Positions 43,501 through 50,884 of a DNA stretch of 64,000 bases are shown one piece after another. Numbering within the stretch: the stretch's first letter is position 1; the number at the start of each line of letters is the position of its first letter. The position numbers were made by a program, and so were the translations under genes. The notes under the pieces were generated by a model, which saw nothing but the letters and a program-made list of their open reading frames with translations, searched no databases and had not been told where the DNA came from. The stretch comes from Betaproteobacteria bacterium (GTDB taxonomy: Bacteria > Pseudomonadota > Gammaproteobacteria > Burkholderiales > Usitatibacteraceae), in assembly GCA_016791265.1 (NCBI GenBank), contig JAEUMY010000004.1, positions 240,215-304,214 of the forward strand. Direction: 5' to 3'.

Positions 43501-43804
43501 CCGCCAAGTCTGGCATCGGCAGCGTGCGCACCAGCCGCGGCAGGGCCATGCGCAGATACTCGAGAAACACGGCGGGATTGCGGTCGTCGGCGTCGAGTTG
43601 CACCCACAGGCGATCACCGCGCCGGGTCTCGGACAATCTGGCGGCGAACAGGGTCTTCCCTGAGCCGGGGCGTCCGTGTATCCATATGACACGCGCGTCG
43701 GACCCTGCCACGGCGGCCAGAAGCCGCTGACGCGGGACGATCCACTTGCGTGTCGGAGGAGTGAGTTTTGCCGGCAGCGCCTTGCGCTTGCGAATATTCG
43801 CCAT
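40595..43804 (-). CDS. giant STAND ATPase / SARP-type transcriptional regulator (copy 2)
   Basis: A 1,069-residue paralogue of the regulator at 16042. Walker A HGRPGSGKTL (43-52), Walker B-like LLVLEDF, arginine/helical segments through a TPR-like region (about 330-790), a winged helix starting near residue 815 (LRVLGNWSVEVHGQVW, IVEDLWPD) and a C-terminal BTAD (CCLARGEIAEGLRAYRRCRD). No LuxR helix-turn-helix. Codons 2-5 are a palindrome copy, so the N-terminus reads MANIR. No ECF-type promoter upstream. It probably activates specific genes of the locus upon ligand binding. Confidence 0.9.
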   Translation of the reverse strand: MANIRKRKALPAKLTPPTRKWIVPRQRLLAAVAGSDARVIWIHGRPGSGKTLFAARLSETRRGDRLWVQLDADDRNPAVFLEYLRMALPRLVRTLPMPDLAAPDLPAFVRRFSRLMFAALREDSLLVLEDFHEIGASPLAELLPVLCAEAGAHVTILITSREPAPPAFTAMRMRGALHLMDAGSLQFSADETASLLAMMGVSGPADQLCREADGWAAGITLLAQAAGTSVDAWRAAAEEDLFAYFARQVFENLDADGRKALERISLLSRFTSLAAVEMAADHSAAALLQTLMARNLFVDRRIAKGGEWYQLHPLFSRFLSARLASECSEEDFRALQQRAAEIEARMGNPAAAVKLFIACDDLRRAETVILEAVVVMLPAGRDAELAEIIGTLLSAGEGAEHSRWLYYWLGVAHAHSDAAAAFAAFKHSHALALEAGDRFVAFMSAASTALAAALYERALHELQPWAEKMREFHAGNFVFPDPNFEIAAMSAALAANIHCDIEPIPAAHAATRLEVLLSNPVVDPRMQLVSGAMLLEHHHDMGSYHRGMPVCQLMIELAADPRVTEYRRARTFLAVAIFLWYASVEDLGDSLLRQSERHVTEALRIAETCEFQDILAQIKLRQADLRWRQTRYDEALAAVEEARSYLSARHPYVAASFHQKRCMILLAMNRVEDAMADVQAGLDFGERAGLPPAGMAFHHWLAATARFRLSDYAGAEASAERAIAHAPPGHAKAYLSARPLFKLRQALLGDHPDKLDQLGAFFAELKRIRGLRTGMLMAPEIADACVAALDAGIEVPFVTEMIRIRGFRPPATDAPEQWPWPIRLRVLGNWSVEVHGQVWTPAHKTPKKPLDILKYLAVSGRACYEGIPIEQIVEDLWPDPNAEDPRASFDIALHRLRKLLAVDNALFVTDGKVSLSADLVWTDAAQWERTVRRLREGQLPASDFRRAIDLYRGAPLSGEVAAWAMASRERLRARFIETVIDAGRGLENGGDTAGALALYSHGIDLENLAEPIYRGVMRCCLARGEIAEGLRAYRRCRDMLSVVLSVAPTAETEALRDALKAQAGPISER
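43790..43801. repeat. GCGAATATTCGC palindrome, perfect copy
   Basis: Directly after the start codon of the second large regulator; codons 2-5. Confidence 0.9.
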
Positions 43805-43900
43805 GGGTCCGCTATTGAATCAGCGGCCCATCATGCCAACAAGCGCAGGGCGCGCGCAAGTCTTGACGCCCCAAAAACATCAACACCATGCGTTGGCCCA

Positions 43901-44509
43901 CTACACGATTTGAAGCGCGCCCATCCGCACCGGGCCGCCCTCGGCACTCTCGATCCACTCCCTCAGTTTGCGCCGCGCGTGAAACAAGCGAGTCTTCACC
44001 GTGTTCTCAGGCACGCCCTGAATGGCGGCGACCTCGGAGAGAGCCAGTTCATTGAAGAAGACGAGCTGGATGCATTCACGCTGTTCCACCGGCAGGCGAG
44101 CGAGATGGCGGCGCAGTTCCGCCGCGTCACTTTCGCGAGCCATGGCGTCGGCGGCGGATTCGCCAGGGCCGGGCACTGTTTCGGCCACCATGTTCCAGTA
44201 GTCGCTGTCCATGAGGACATGATTGCGCGCACGCACCTTGTCAAGCGCCTTGTGCCGCGCGATACCCAGGATCCAGGTGGTGGCCTTGGATTCGCCGGCG
44301 AAGCGTCCGGCGTGACGCCAGACTTCGTGAAAGGTCTCAACCACAACGTCCTCGGCGTCGCTTTCGTTGGAGAGGAACTGCAACGCGAACGCGAACACGC
44401 TGCGCTGCTGGCGACGATACAGCTCCTCCAGCGCGGAGTCCTCGCCGGCGGCGACGCGCGTCAGCAAGCCCTCGGCGGTTATTTCCGACAGTGCTTGGCG
44501 GCTTTGCAT
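43901..44509 (-). CDS. ECF RNA polymerase sigma factor (copy 2)
   Basis: A 202-residue sigma factor. Region 2 has DAEDVVVETFHEVWRHAGRF and TWILGIARHKALDKVR; region 4 has LSEVAAIQGVPENTVKTRLF followed by HARRKLR. The region 4 recognition helix is almost identical to copy 1, predicting the same -35. No anti-sigma is adjacent; the 62-residue gene ten bases upstream is its only co-transcribed partner. The ATG at 44509 is the first that gives a normal length; the ORF itself stays open far upstream. Confidence 0.92.
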   Translation of the reverse strand: MQSRQALSEITAEGLLTRVAAGEDSALEELYRRQQRSVFAFALQFLSNESDAEDVVVETFHEVWRHAGRFAGESKATTWILGIARHKALDKVRARNHVLMDSDYWNMVAETVPGPGESAADAMARESDAAELRRHLARLPVEQRECIQLVFFNELALSEVAAIQGVPENTVKTRLFHARRKLREWIESAEGGPVRMGALQIV

Positions 44510-44519
44510 GGCGGCGGGC

Positions 44520-44708
44520 CTAGCGTTTGGCGCGCGGTTGCCGTGCGCGACCGCGACGCCGCGATGCCGGGTTTTCCAGCGCGGCCAGCAGCTCTTCGGG
44601 ATTGTGGAAGGCAACCCGCTGACCTGTGGCGGCAACCTCGACCGTGCCCACCGGCCCGGGCCCCTCCGGCTCGGGCCGACGATAGATGCGAACAATGAAA
44701 CTTTCCAT
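44520..44708 (-). CDS. small conserved-looking protein before sigma copy 2
   Basis: A 62-residue protein MESFIVRIYRR... with a basic, RNA/DNA-binding-like tail (RRRGRARQPRAKR) and AFHNPEELLAAL. Short proteins of this type occur beside regulatory genes in betaproteobacteria. It could modulate the sigma factor, but that is a guess. AGGGA upstream of the ATG. Confidence 0.65.
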   Translation of the reverse strand: MESFIVRIYRRPEPEGPGPVGTVEVAATGQRVAFHNPEELLAALENPASRRRGRARQPRAKR

Positions 44709-44783
44709 GCTGGTTTCCCTGAAAGGATCGTTGCGCCAGCATAGAAAGCGCCGAGCGACCACCGGCTTACCGATGTCTTACGG

Positions 44784-44810
44784 ATCGCAAATTTTCCGCC
44801 CGTTGATTCA
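44784..44810 (-). promoter_or_regulatory. weak ECF-like site before the sigma copy 2 operon
   Basis: Minus strand TGAATC, 17 bases, CGAT: two mismatches and a longer spacer. Listed because it is the only similar sequence before this sigma operon. Confidence 0.25.
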
Positions 44811-44816
44811 CCGGAT

Positions 44817-44842
44817 TGAACCGCACCCGCCCGCCCGACGAC
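44817..44842 (+). promoter_or_regulatory. ECF-type promoter, exact motif
   Basis: TGAACC (44817-44822), 16 bases, CGAC (44839-44842), 41 bases before the ATG at 44884. Confidence 0.75.
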
Positions 44843-44883
44843 TGACCCTCGGTTCAAAGACAAGCAGCCAGCACGGGGGCGCA

Positions 44884-46752
44884 ATGGGGAAACATCGGGG
44901 AACATTTCGGAATCACGCCGGGTCGACCGGCGGCGGGACAGCCGGATGCGATTCAAGGTCAGCGCTCTCGCGCACCTTGATCGGTATCGCGTGCAGTGCG
45001 GCCATGCTGTCACTGGCCCAGACTCCGACAACGCCTGCACCGACGAATCCGTCGGGGAACCCTCCCCAAGACGGCAACGCCGAGGCGCTCCGCGCCTTCC
45101 AGCGCCAAGCCGGCGATCAAGCGCCCACATTGGCGAAAGATGAAGCCGGGAACATCAAGCTCGAGTGGCGCGGCTCGCTCAGTCTGGATGCCTACCGCAA
45201 CGACGTCACTCCACCGCCGGGTCAGGCCGCATTCGCCTCCCCGTTCGCAACGGGCACGCGTGAACGCACCGTCTTCACCACGGAAATCCGCTTGGTCGAG
45301 CCGAACGGCGCGGCCATGTTCTTGCAAGCGGGCAGCATGTTCAGCAATGACCGCGCGGTGCTTTCACGCTATCCCAGCCAGCTGAGTCAGCTACAGGCCG
45401 GGCGCACCACAGCACGCCAAAACCTGACCGTCGGCGATGTGGTTGCCAATTATTCAGGGTTGGGTACCAGCCTCGGCATGCGCGGCTTGGCGCTCACGCA
45501 GCGCCTGGGAGACTTCAGCCTGTCGGCCCACGCTGGCAAAGTCGCGGAAAGCTGGGATGCACTCCTCAATCGCAAGCCCATCGATGGCGGCAACAGCCGC
45601 AATCAATATCTGCGCAACGTGTTTGGATTGAAGGGCGAATATTCGCACTCGCCGCAATTGCGCAGCTACGTAACCTGGCAGTCCTTTGACGACAGCAAAG
45701 GTTCGCTCCCGGAGGCGCTGGCGACCGCAGCGACGGCGCACACGGTCGCAGCGAGCGGCGGTTTCGCCTGGCAGGGCGAAACCACGACACTCGCCGGCGA
45801 GCTGGCCCGGTCCAGCTTTCACCGCGAACAGCTGGCGGAACGACGCGCGGACGCCTTCGTGCTCGACGGCACCTGGCGGGTCAACACGCTGTCGCTACGC
45901 GCGGGCTATCACGAAGTCGACGCCGACTTCGTGTCCTTGGCCCAGTCCGTACCGCCCGGCGTGCGCGAAGGGTACGTCGGCTTCGATTGGCCGGCCACGA
46001 CTTGGCTCAGCGTCGGGGCGGACTGGCGCGATGCGCTCACGCGCTATGCCATGCCGACACTGCCACCCGTCGACGACAGCGCGTTCGCGTTGTTGCCGCC
46101 GCCGCTGGCGCCGGAGCCCACCTTGGCGCGCGGCTTCAATACGCGAGCGACCATCAATTTCGGCCCTTCGTGGCCCGGCTGGAATCTCTCCATCCAGAAC
46201 GCGGAGACCGCCAACGGCACCGTATCGGGCATCACCGGCCGGGGGCGCAACACCAACATCACCCTGTCGTTCGCGGCCAAGGGCTGGAACGGCAGCCTGA
46301 CCTTGGGCGACGGCTTCAACCGACAAACCGGCAACCCGGCCGGTGATTCGACGATGGAGAGCATCCAGTTCCAGGCGGGCCGCAGCTTCGTGCATGCGGA
46401 CCGCGGCGGCACACCCCTGTTGACGCTTACCGTGTCAGGCATGGCCGGGCGCCAGACGCAGCGTCTGCCAACGATGGGCAATCGCACCGACAGCACCCAG
46501 TACGGCCTCGTCCTGGCCGGCCAGCATCGCCGATTCGGTCAACTCAATCTGCAGTGGAACGACGCCGTGCTGACCCAACCCTTGGGCGGACCTGATCTCG
46601 TCACACGCACCCTGCAGTTCGACTTCACTCACCCGTTCGGCGCCCAACGGGCACTGAAAGCCTACCTGCGCCATGTTCGCCGCAACATGGGTGCGCCGCA
46701 ATTGGAAACCACGGAAAAACTGGGTGGCGTGCAACTGAGCCTGACCTGGTGA
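44884..46752 (+). CDS. outer-membrane beta-barrel protein
   Basis: A 622-residue exported protein. Starting at the ATG at 44884 the leader is long (hydrophobic core LIGIACSAAMLSLAQ, about residues 38-52). Then a short Pro-rich stretch, and from about residue 90 a succession of amphipathic strands with aromatic girdles (YVTWQSFDD, LRAGYHEVDADF, YVGFDWPATTWLSVGADW, AYLRHVRRNM). The last residue is Trp in LSLTW, the signature recognised by the BAM machinery. No POTRA or plug domain, so neither a two-partner translocator nor a TonB receptor. It probably serves as export pore or anchor for the FecR protein encoded next. Confidence 0.8.
   Translation: MGKHRGTFRNHAGSTGGGTAGCDSRSALSRTLIGIACSAAMLSLAQTPTTPAPTNPSGNPPQDGNAEALRAFQRQAGDQAPTLAKDEAGNIKLEWRGSLSLDAYRNDVTPPPGQAAFASPFATGTRERTVFTTEIRLVEPNGAAMFLQAGSMFSNDRAVLSRYPSQLSQLQAGRTTARQNLTVGDVVANYSGLGTSLGMRGLALTQRLGDFSLSAHAGKVAESWDALLNRKPIDGGNSRNQYLRNVFGLKGEYSHSPQLRSYVTWQSFDDSKGSLPEALATAATAHTVAASGGFAWQGETTTLAGELARSSFHREQLAERRADAFVLDGTWRVNTLSLRAGYHEVDADFVSLAQSVPPGVREGYVGFDWPATTWLSVGADWRDALTRYAMPTLPPVDDSAFALLPPPLAPEPTLARGFNTRATINFGPSWPGWNLSIQNAETANGTVSGITGRGRNTNITLSFAAKGWNGSLTLGDGFNRQTGNPAGDSTMESIQFQAGRSFVHADRGGTPLLTLTVSGMAGRQTQRLPTMGNRTDSTQYGLVLAGQHRRFGQLNLQWNDAVLTQPLGGPDLVTRTLQFDFTHPFGAQRALKAYLRHVRRNMGAPQLETTEKLGGVQLSLTW
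45635..45646. repeat. GCGAATATTCGC palindrome, perfect copy
   Basis: In the barrel gene; encodes EYS of GEYSHS. Confidence 0.9.
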
Positions 46753-46775
46753 ACCGCCCCGCAATGGCAGGGCAA

Positions 46776-46801
46776 TGAACCCTCTCACGCGGGACTTCGA
46801 C
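46776..46801 (+). promoter_or_regulatory. ECF-type promoter, exact motif
   Basis: TGAACC (46776-46781), 16 bases, CGAC (46798-46801), 32 bases before the ATG at 46834. Confidence 0.75.
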
Positions 46802-46833
46802 CCACGTACACCTCGCCGCACATCGGAACCCAC

Positions 46834-49785
46834 ATGATCCCGCTGATCGTTTCTCGAGCCCGTCTCTTCATCGCCTTGCTTTGCCTCTCCCTTCCCGCAT
46901 TCGCCGGCGGGCGCGCCGAATTCGTGGCGGGCGAGGCCTCGGTCATCAACTCCAAGGGCGAGAGCCGTGTGCTGGAACGCGGCGGCCGGGTGGAGGCGGG
47001 AGAAACCGTGCTCACCGCGACCGGCGGCGAGCTGCATCTTGTGATGGACGACAGGGCTCTCATCGCCATGCGCGCCAATTCACGACTGATCGTCGAGCGT
47101 TATGTCGCCGATGGATCAGCCGACGATCAGGTCGCGCTACGCCTCGTGCGCGGCGCTGTGCGTTCCATCACGGGTTGGATTGGCCGCACCGCGCCGAAGA
47201 ACTATGTCATCAAAACCCCCAACGCGACCATTGGCGTCCGCGGCACCGATCACGAGGTGGCCTTGGTGGATGAAGGTCCGAACGGCGGCACCTATGACAA
47301 GGTCAACGAAGGCGGCACGCGGCTCACCAACCCGGCCGGCAGCGTGGACATCGCACCCGGCCGCGCCGGCTTCGTCGCCCAAGGCCGCCCGGCGGCGCCA
47401 CGCGCGCTCGATCGCGTGCCCGCCGTGTTCAAGCCAAGCGCGAACGAGGAACGGATCGAGGACAGCAAGCGTGAACTCGCCCGCGACCGCGACGACCGTA
47501 TGCGCGCGCGCCAGGCGCAGAAGCGAGCCGAGAAGAGCGGCCCCGCCGAGTGCGGCCCCGACTCGCCCGCCGTGAAGGCCATGCTGGATTTCATCAGCGC
47601 ATATGAAAACGGCGACCTCGCCAAGCTGCAAGGCATGATGAATCCATCCATGCCGGGCTATCAGCAATTCGTCGATCAGTTGCAGCGAGAATTCGCGACG
47701 CAGAAGCAGATCCGACTTCACATCAAGGACATGCAGACCCAGTGCGGCCCGGACGTCGCCAATCTGGTGTTCACATGGGAGAAACGGTTTCTCGATCTCG
47801 CGACGTTTCAGCCAGCCTTCTTCAGCGGGCAAGCCTCGGTGCTGATGCAGCGCGGCCCCGGTGGCTGGCGAGCGGGCGCGTTCGCGGGCGACACCCCGTT
47901 CGCCAAAGCCAGCGGAAGTCCGGCGCGCATGAGCTTCGGCCCGCCCTTCCCGCTGTCTGGTGTGCAGACCCAGCCCTCCGCGCAGCCGATTACGCTGGAA
48001 GTGAGCGACGCCGATCTCGCAGGACAGGGAAGCCTCAACCTGCAGATCGCAACCTCGAACGGTGACGTGGAAACCGTGACCCTGTCGGAGACCTCGCCGG
48101 GGCGCTTCATGCGCTCCTCGCTCATGGTGGCGGCGCGGCCCGTGGCGGTCGGCAATGGCGTCATCGAAGTGATCAACGGTGTGCAAATCTCGGCACGCTA
48201 TGTCGATCAGAAGCCGGGAAACAATCAACCGCCCGCGGTTGTGGTCCGCTCCATCGTGCCGGTGGGACTGTTGCCCGTTGAAACGGATACGACCCCCAAC
48301 CCATTCAGCTTCACGCCAATGACGCAGGTCGCGGCGGGCTCGCAGGTCACCTCGCTGCCGCAGGTCATCACCGGCATCAACGCCCCCGCGCCTGTCAGCG
48401 TCAGCGGCGGCACGGTCTCGATTCAAGGTGGGCCGTTCACAACCAGCGGCAACATCACCAACAACCAGACGCTCGCGGTGCGCGTCGTCGCGTCCTCAAT
48501 CGCCGGTGGCAGCGCGACCGCCACCGTCATCGTGGGCGGCGTCTCCGCCACCTTCACCGCCATCACCGCCACTGCTGTGCCCGATATCGTGCCGGACCCG
48601 TTCGCTTTCCTCAGCGCGAGCGGCGTGGCCGCATCCAGCATGGTCAGTTCAAACGTGATCACGATCTCGGGGATCAACAGCCCGTCGCCAGTCAGCGTTT
48701 CCGGCGGCGAGGTCTCCATCGGCGGCGGCGCCTTTGGCGTGGGCGGCACGATCATGAACGGTCAAACGTTGCAGCTACGCGGCGTTTCCGCCTCGACGCC
48801 CAGCACCACGACCGCCGTCACCGTGAACGTGGGCGGCGTGGTCGCGCAGTTCCAGATCACCACGGTCGGTGCGGGACCAGACACCACGCCCGACCCCTTC
48901 AGTTTCACCCCCGTCTCCAACGCGCCACTGTCCACGTTCCAGACATCCAACACCGTCACCATCACCGGCATCGACGCGCCGACACCAGTCTCCATTGCGA
49001 CGGGCTTCGTCTCCATCAACGGCGGCACCTTCGTGACCAGCGGCACCATCCTCAACGGCCAGACCGTTTCCATCCGGGCGCTGTCTGCCGCCACCAATGG
49101 CACCACCGTGAACCACACGCTGAATGTCGGGGGCGGCAGCGGCATCTTCGCCATCACCACCCTCGCAGCCGACACCACGCCCGACCCGTTCAGCTTCACA
49201 CCACGCGCAATGGCGCTGCCTTCGACCATGTTCACTTCGAACACCGTCACCATCACCGGCATCAACGCACCGGCGCCGGTTTCGGTCAGTGGGGGCACGT
49301 ACTCGATCAATGGTGGGGCGTTCACTTCGGCGCCGGGCAGCATCCTCAATGGTCAGACCTTGACGCTGCAAGGCACGTCATCGGCCATCACCGATGGCAG
49401 CGGCGTGCTCAACGTCATCGCAAACGTGGGTGGCGTCATGGGCACCTACACCATCACCACACGCGACACCACGCCTGACCCATTCACTTTCCCACCCACC
49501 AATGTGCTCAACAGCGTCTGCCTCACTGGCGGGCCGGCGAGCTCTGCCACCGTCACCATCACCGGCCTCGAAACGCTGTCACCGGTCACGATCTCCGCGC
49601 CTGGCTCCTACTCCATCGCGGGCGGCGGCTTCGTCACCTCAGGCGGCAGCATCGGCAATGGCCAGACGCTGCAGCTACGCCGCGCCCTGCCCGGCCCGAG
49701 CAACAGCACCACTGTGACGGTGAACATTGGGCAGAATGGCCCGAACCCAGGTACGAATGCGTCGTGGACCATCACTTGCATGTAG
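46834..49785 (+). CDS. secreted FecR-domain protein with five 98-residue repeats
   Basis: A 983-residue exported protein. Leader to about residue 24; FecR domain (about 28-185: EFVAGEASVINSKGE, IGVRGTDHEVALV). A charged helical linker with QAQKRAEK follows, then a Cys-bearing domain (about 245-400). Then five repeats of about 98 residues, starting near 484, 583, 683, 780 and 879, each DTTPDPFSF ... TVTITGI(N/D)AP.PVSVS ... ING(G)xFxxSG ... NGQT. The C-terminus ends in Cys-Met. FecR modules outside TonB regulation often occur in large surface proteins, so a structural or adhesin role is likelier than sigma control. The barrel gene is 81 bases upstream. Confidence 0.87.
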   Translation: MIPLIVSRARLFIALLCLSLPAFAGGRAEFVAGEASVINSKGESRVLERGGRVEAGETVLTATGGELHLVMDDRALIAMRANSRLIVERYVADGSADDQVALRLVRGAVRSITGWIGRTAPKNYVIKTPNATIGVRGTDHEVALVDEGPNGGTYDKVNEGGTRLTNPAGSVDIAPGRAGFVAQGRPAAPRALDRVPAVFKPSANEERIEDSKRELARDRDDRMRARQAQKRAEKSGPAECGPDSPAVKAMLDFISAYENGDLAKLQGMMNPSMPGYQQFVDQLQREFATQKQIRLHIKDMQTQCGPDVANLVFTWEKRFLDLATFQPAFFSGQASVLMQRGPGGWRAGAFAGDTPFAKASGSPARMSFGPPFPLSGVQTQPSAQPITLEVSDADLAGQGSLNLQIATSNGDVETVTLSETSPGRFMRSSLMVAARPVAVGNGVIEVINGVQISARYVDQKPGNNQPPAVVVRSIVPVGLLPVETDTTPNPFSFTPMTQVAAGSQVTSLPQVITGINAPAPVSVSGGTVSIQGGPFTTSGNITNNQTLAVRVVASSIAGGSATATVIVGGVSATFTAITATAVPDIVPDPFAFLSASGVAASSMVSSNVITISGINSPSPVSVSGGEVSIGGGAFGVGGTIMNGQTLQLRGVSASTPSTTTAVTVNVGGVVAQFQITTVGAGPDTTPDPFSFTPVSNAPLSTFQTSNTVTITGIDAPTPVSIATGFVSINGGTFVTSGTILNGQTVSIRALSAATNGTTVNHTLNVGGGSGIFAITTLAADTTPDPFSFTPRAMALPSTMFTSNTVTITGINAPAPVSVSGGTYSINGGAFTSAPGSILNGQTLTLQGTSSAITDGSGVLNVIANVGGVMGTYTITTRDTTPDPFTFPPTNVLNSVCLTGGPASSATVTITGLETLSPVTISAPGSYSIAGGGFVTSGGSIGNGQTLQLRRALPGPSNSTTVTVNIGQNGPNPGTNASWTITCM
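48286..49780 (+). repeat. five tandem protein-coding repeats
   Basis: Period about 295 bases; units start near 48286, 48583, 48880, 49171 and 49467. Copies are diverged at the DNA level but keep the TGACCC(A/G)TTC core (encoding PDPF), so this is an old duplication. Confidence 0.8.
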
Positions 49786-49816
49786 GACGAGCAGGATGAT
49801 CAATGCGCGGTTGCAG

Positions 49817-50072
49817 CGGTAGTCCACTCTGGCCTCGTCTCCACCCTCATTCGCGAAAAGGCGAGCGGCATGGACGGCAAACCCATCAAGGTGAGCCCGG
49901 TGAAGGAAGGCGAAGTGATGAGCCCCTAGCGCCACCATCATCTTGCGCGCCGTGGAGCGGCGTCAGCGCGAGGACGTGATGATGCCCAAAGGGCAGGGGG
50001 CAGTGGCTGAAACAGATTGCGCCAGGGTTTGTGGATGGGCTGGCGCGGAAGGCAATTGAGCGGGGGTAGTGA
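49817..50072 (+). pseudogene. decayed 3' fragment of the SDR gene
   Basis: Matches the last 250 bases of the SDR gene (about 6410-6662), in the same orientation. A 50-base block (about 49877-49927) is identical to the functional gene, and the last 40 bases differ only at a few positions. An in-frame TAG after SPS/MSP and small deletions destroy the frame, and the N-terminal 180 codons with the active site are absent. It follows the FecR gene directly and marks the right edge of the locus. Confidence 0.88.
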
Positions 50073-50090
50073 TTTAACTGCTGCGACGCC

Positions 50091-50804
50091 TCATACCGGC
50101 ACCAACGCCAGCATTGATCTGCGTACAGGAGCTTTGAGGCCGTACTTTTTGCAAAGGCTCTTTACAGCATCAACAAAACTCTCGTCCGCCTCTGGAGCAA
50201 CAACTACGCTTCTAATGAGGGCATCTGCAGTCTGGAGTTTCAACCGAAGGCTCACGGGGTTCATCTCCCAGCTCTTACCTTGCTGCGGGACAATTACTCG
50301 TAGCTCCCGCTCGTAACGATAGGCATCGCTTTTGTACTGAAGTACGTCCGTATACGCGCCAATTACATAGTTTCTAACTTTGCGATGATCAACATACTTG
50401 ACCCTGTGAAGATGCGTATCTCGTGCCCAAGCAACGGCGCAATGAAGAAGTCGATCTACCGTTGTTGTCACAACAATTGATGACCTAACCCCGCCATATA
50501 GCTGCCACAAAGCCATATTGTCTCTTGCCCCAATGGTCCAGCAACTCACATAGTTCCCGATTCTTGATCGTCTGTAGAATTGGTCAGCGTTGTTCAGGAT
50601 GCGCCTCTTCGCAAACTCCTCATCCAACGACTGCCGGAAGCTTGGAAAGAGAGCGCCTTCAAGCCGATCAGCGAAACCGTCACCTCGCCGGAAGTAAAGC
50701 GACTGCGTATGTAGAAGGTCGAGCAGTTTGGGCAAATCCATGTATCTACGCAGAACTGCGTCCCTTGGAATTCCCGTGTCCATGGAAATTTTTGGCTCAG
50801 GCAT
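50091..50804 (-). CDS. DUF2971 family protein
   Basis: A 237-residue cytosolic protein. YMDLPKLLDLLHTQSLYFRRGDGFADRLEG and VSCWTIGARDNMALWQLYGG are the DUF2971 hallmarks, and ERELRVIVP follows. Function is not established; members are often strain-variable and found near defence or mobile genes. GC is lower than the flanks. The start at the ATG at 50804 is preferred over a TTG at 50819. Confidence 0.85.
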   Translation of the reverse strand: MPEPKISMDTGIPRDAVLRRYMDLPKLLDLLHTQSLYFRRGDGFADRLEGALFPSFRQSLDEEFAKRRILNNADQFYRRSRIGNYVSCWTIGARDNMALWQLYGGVRSSIVVTTTVDRLLHCAVAWARDTHLHRVKYVDHRKVRNYVIGAYTDVLQYKSDAYRYERELRVIVPQQGKSWEMNPVSLRLKLQTADALIRSVVVAPEADESFVDAVKSLCKKYGLKAPVRRSMLALVPV

Positions 50805-50864
50805 TTGAGGCTGGAACAATCAAAGGAATCAATTGATGCTTCATCTTGCTTTCACCAGTCAGAC

Positions 50865-50876
50865 GCGAATATTCGC
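50865..50876. repeat. GCGAATATTCGC palindrome, perfect copy
   Basis: Between the DUF2971 gene and the end of the zinc-ribbon gene. Confidence 0.9.
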
Positions 50877-50884
50877 ACCACTCA

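Noticed and set aside
44884..46752. Two-partner secretion translocator (TpsB) or TonB-dependent receptor
   Set aside because: No POTRA domains and no plug/TonB box are visible.
46749..46772. TGAACC overlapping the stop of the barrel gene
   Set aside because: No CGAC at 16-17 bases; the real site is 27 bases downstream.
46834..47390. FecR as anti-sigma for sigma copy 2
   Set aside because: The protein has a cleavable leader and no cytosolic sigma-binding part before a membrane helix, so direct anti-sigma function is unlikely.
47137..48426. 429-residue ORF opposite the FecR gene
   Set aside because: Shadow frame of a repeat-containing coding region.
6662..50072. Integrative element with att sites
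   Set aside because: The flanking SDR repeats are long and diverged; no integrase, excisionase or tRNA gene was found, so a site-specific element is not supported.
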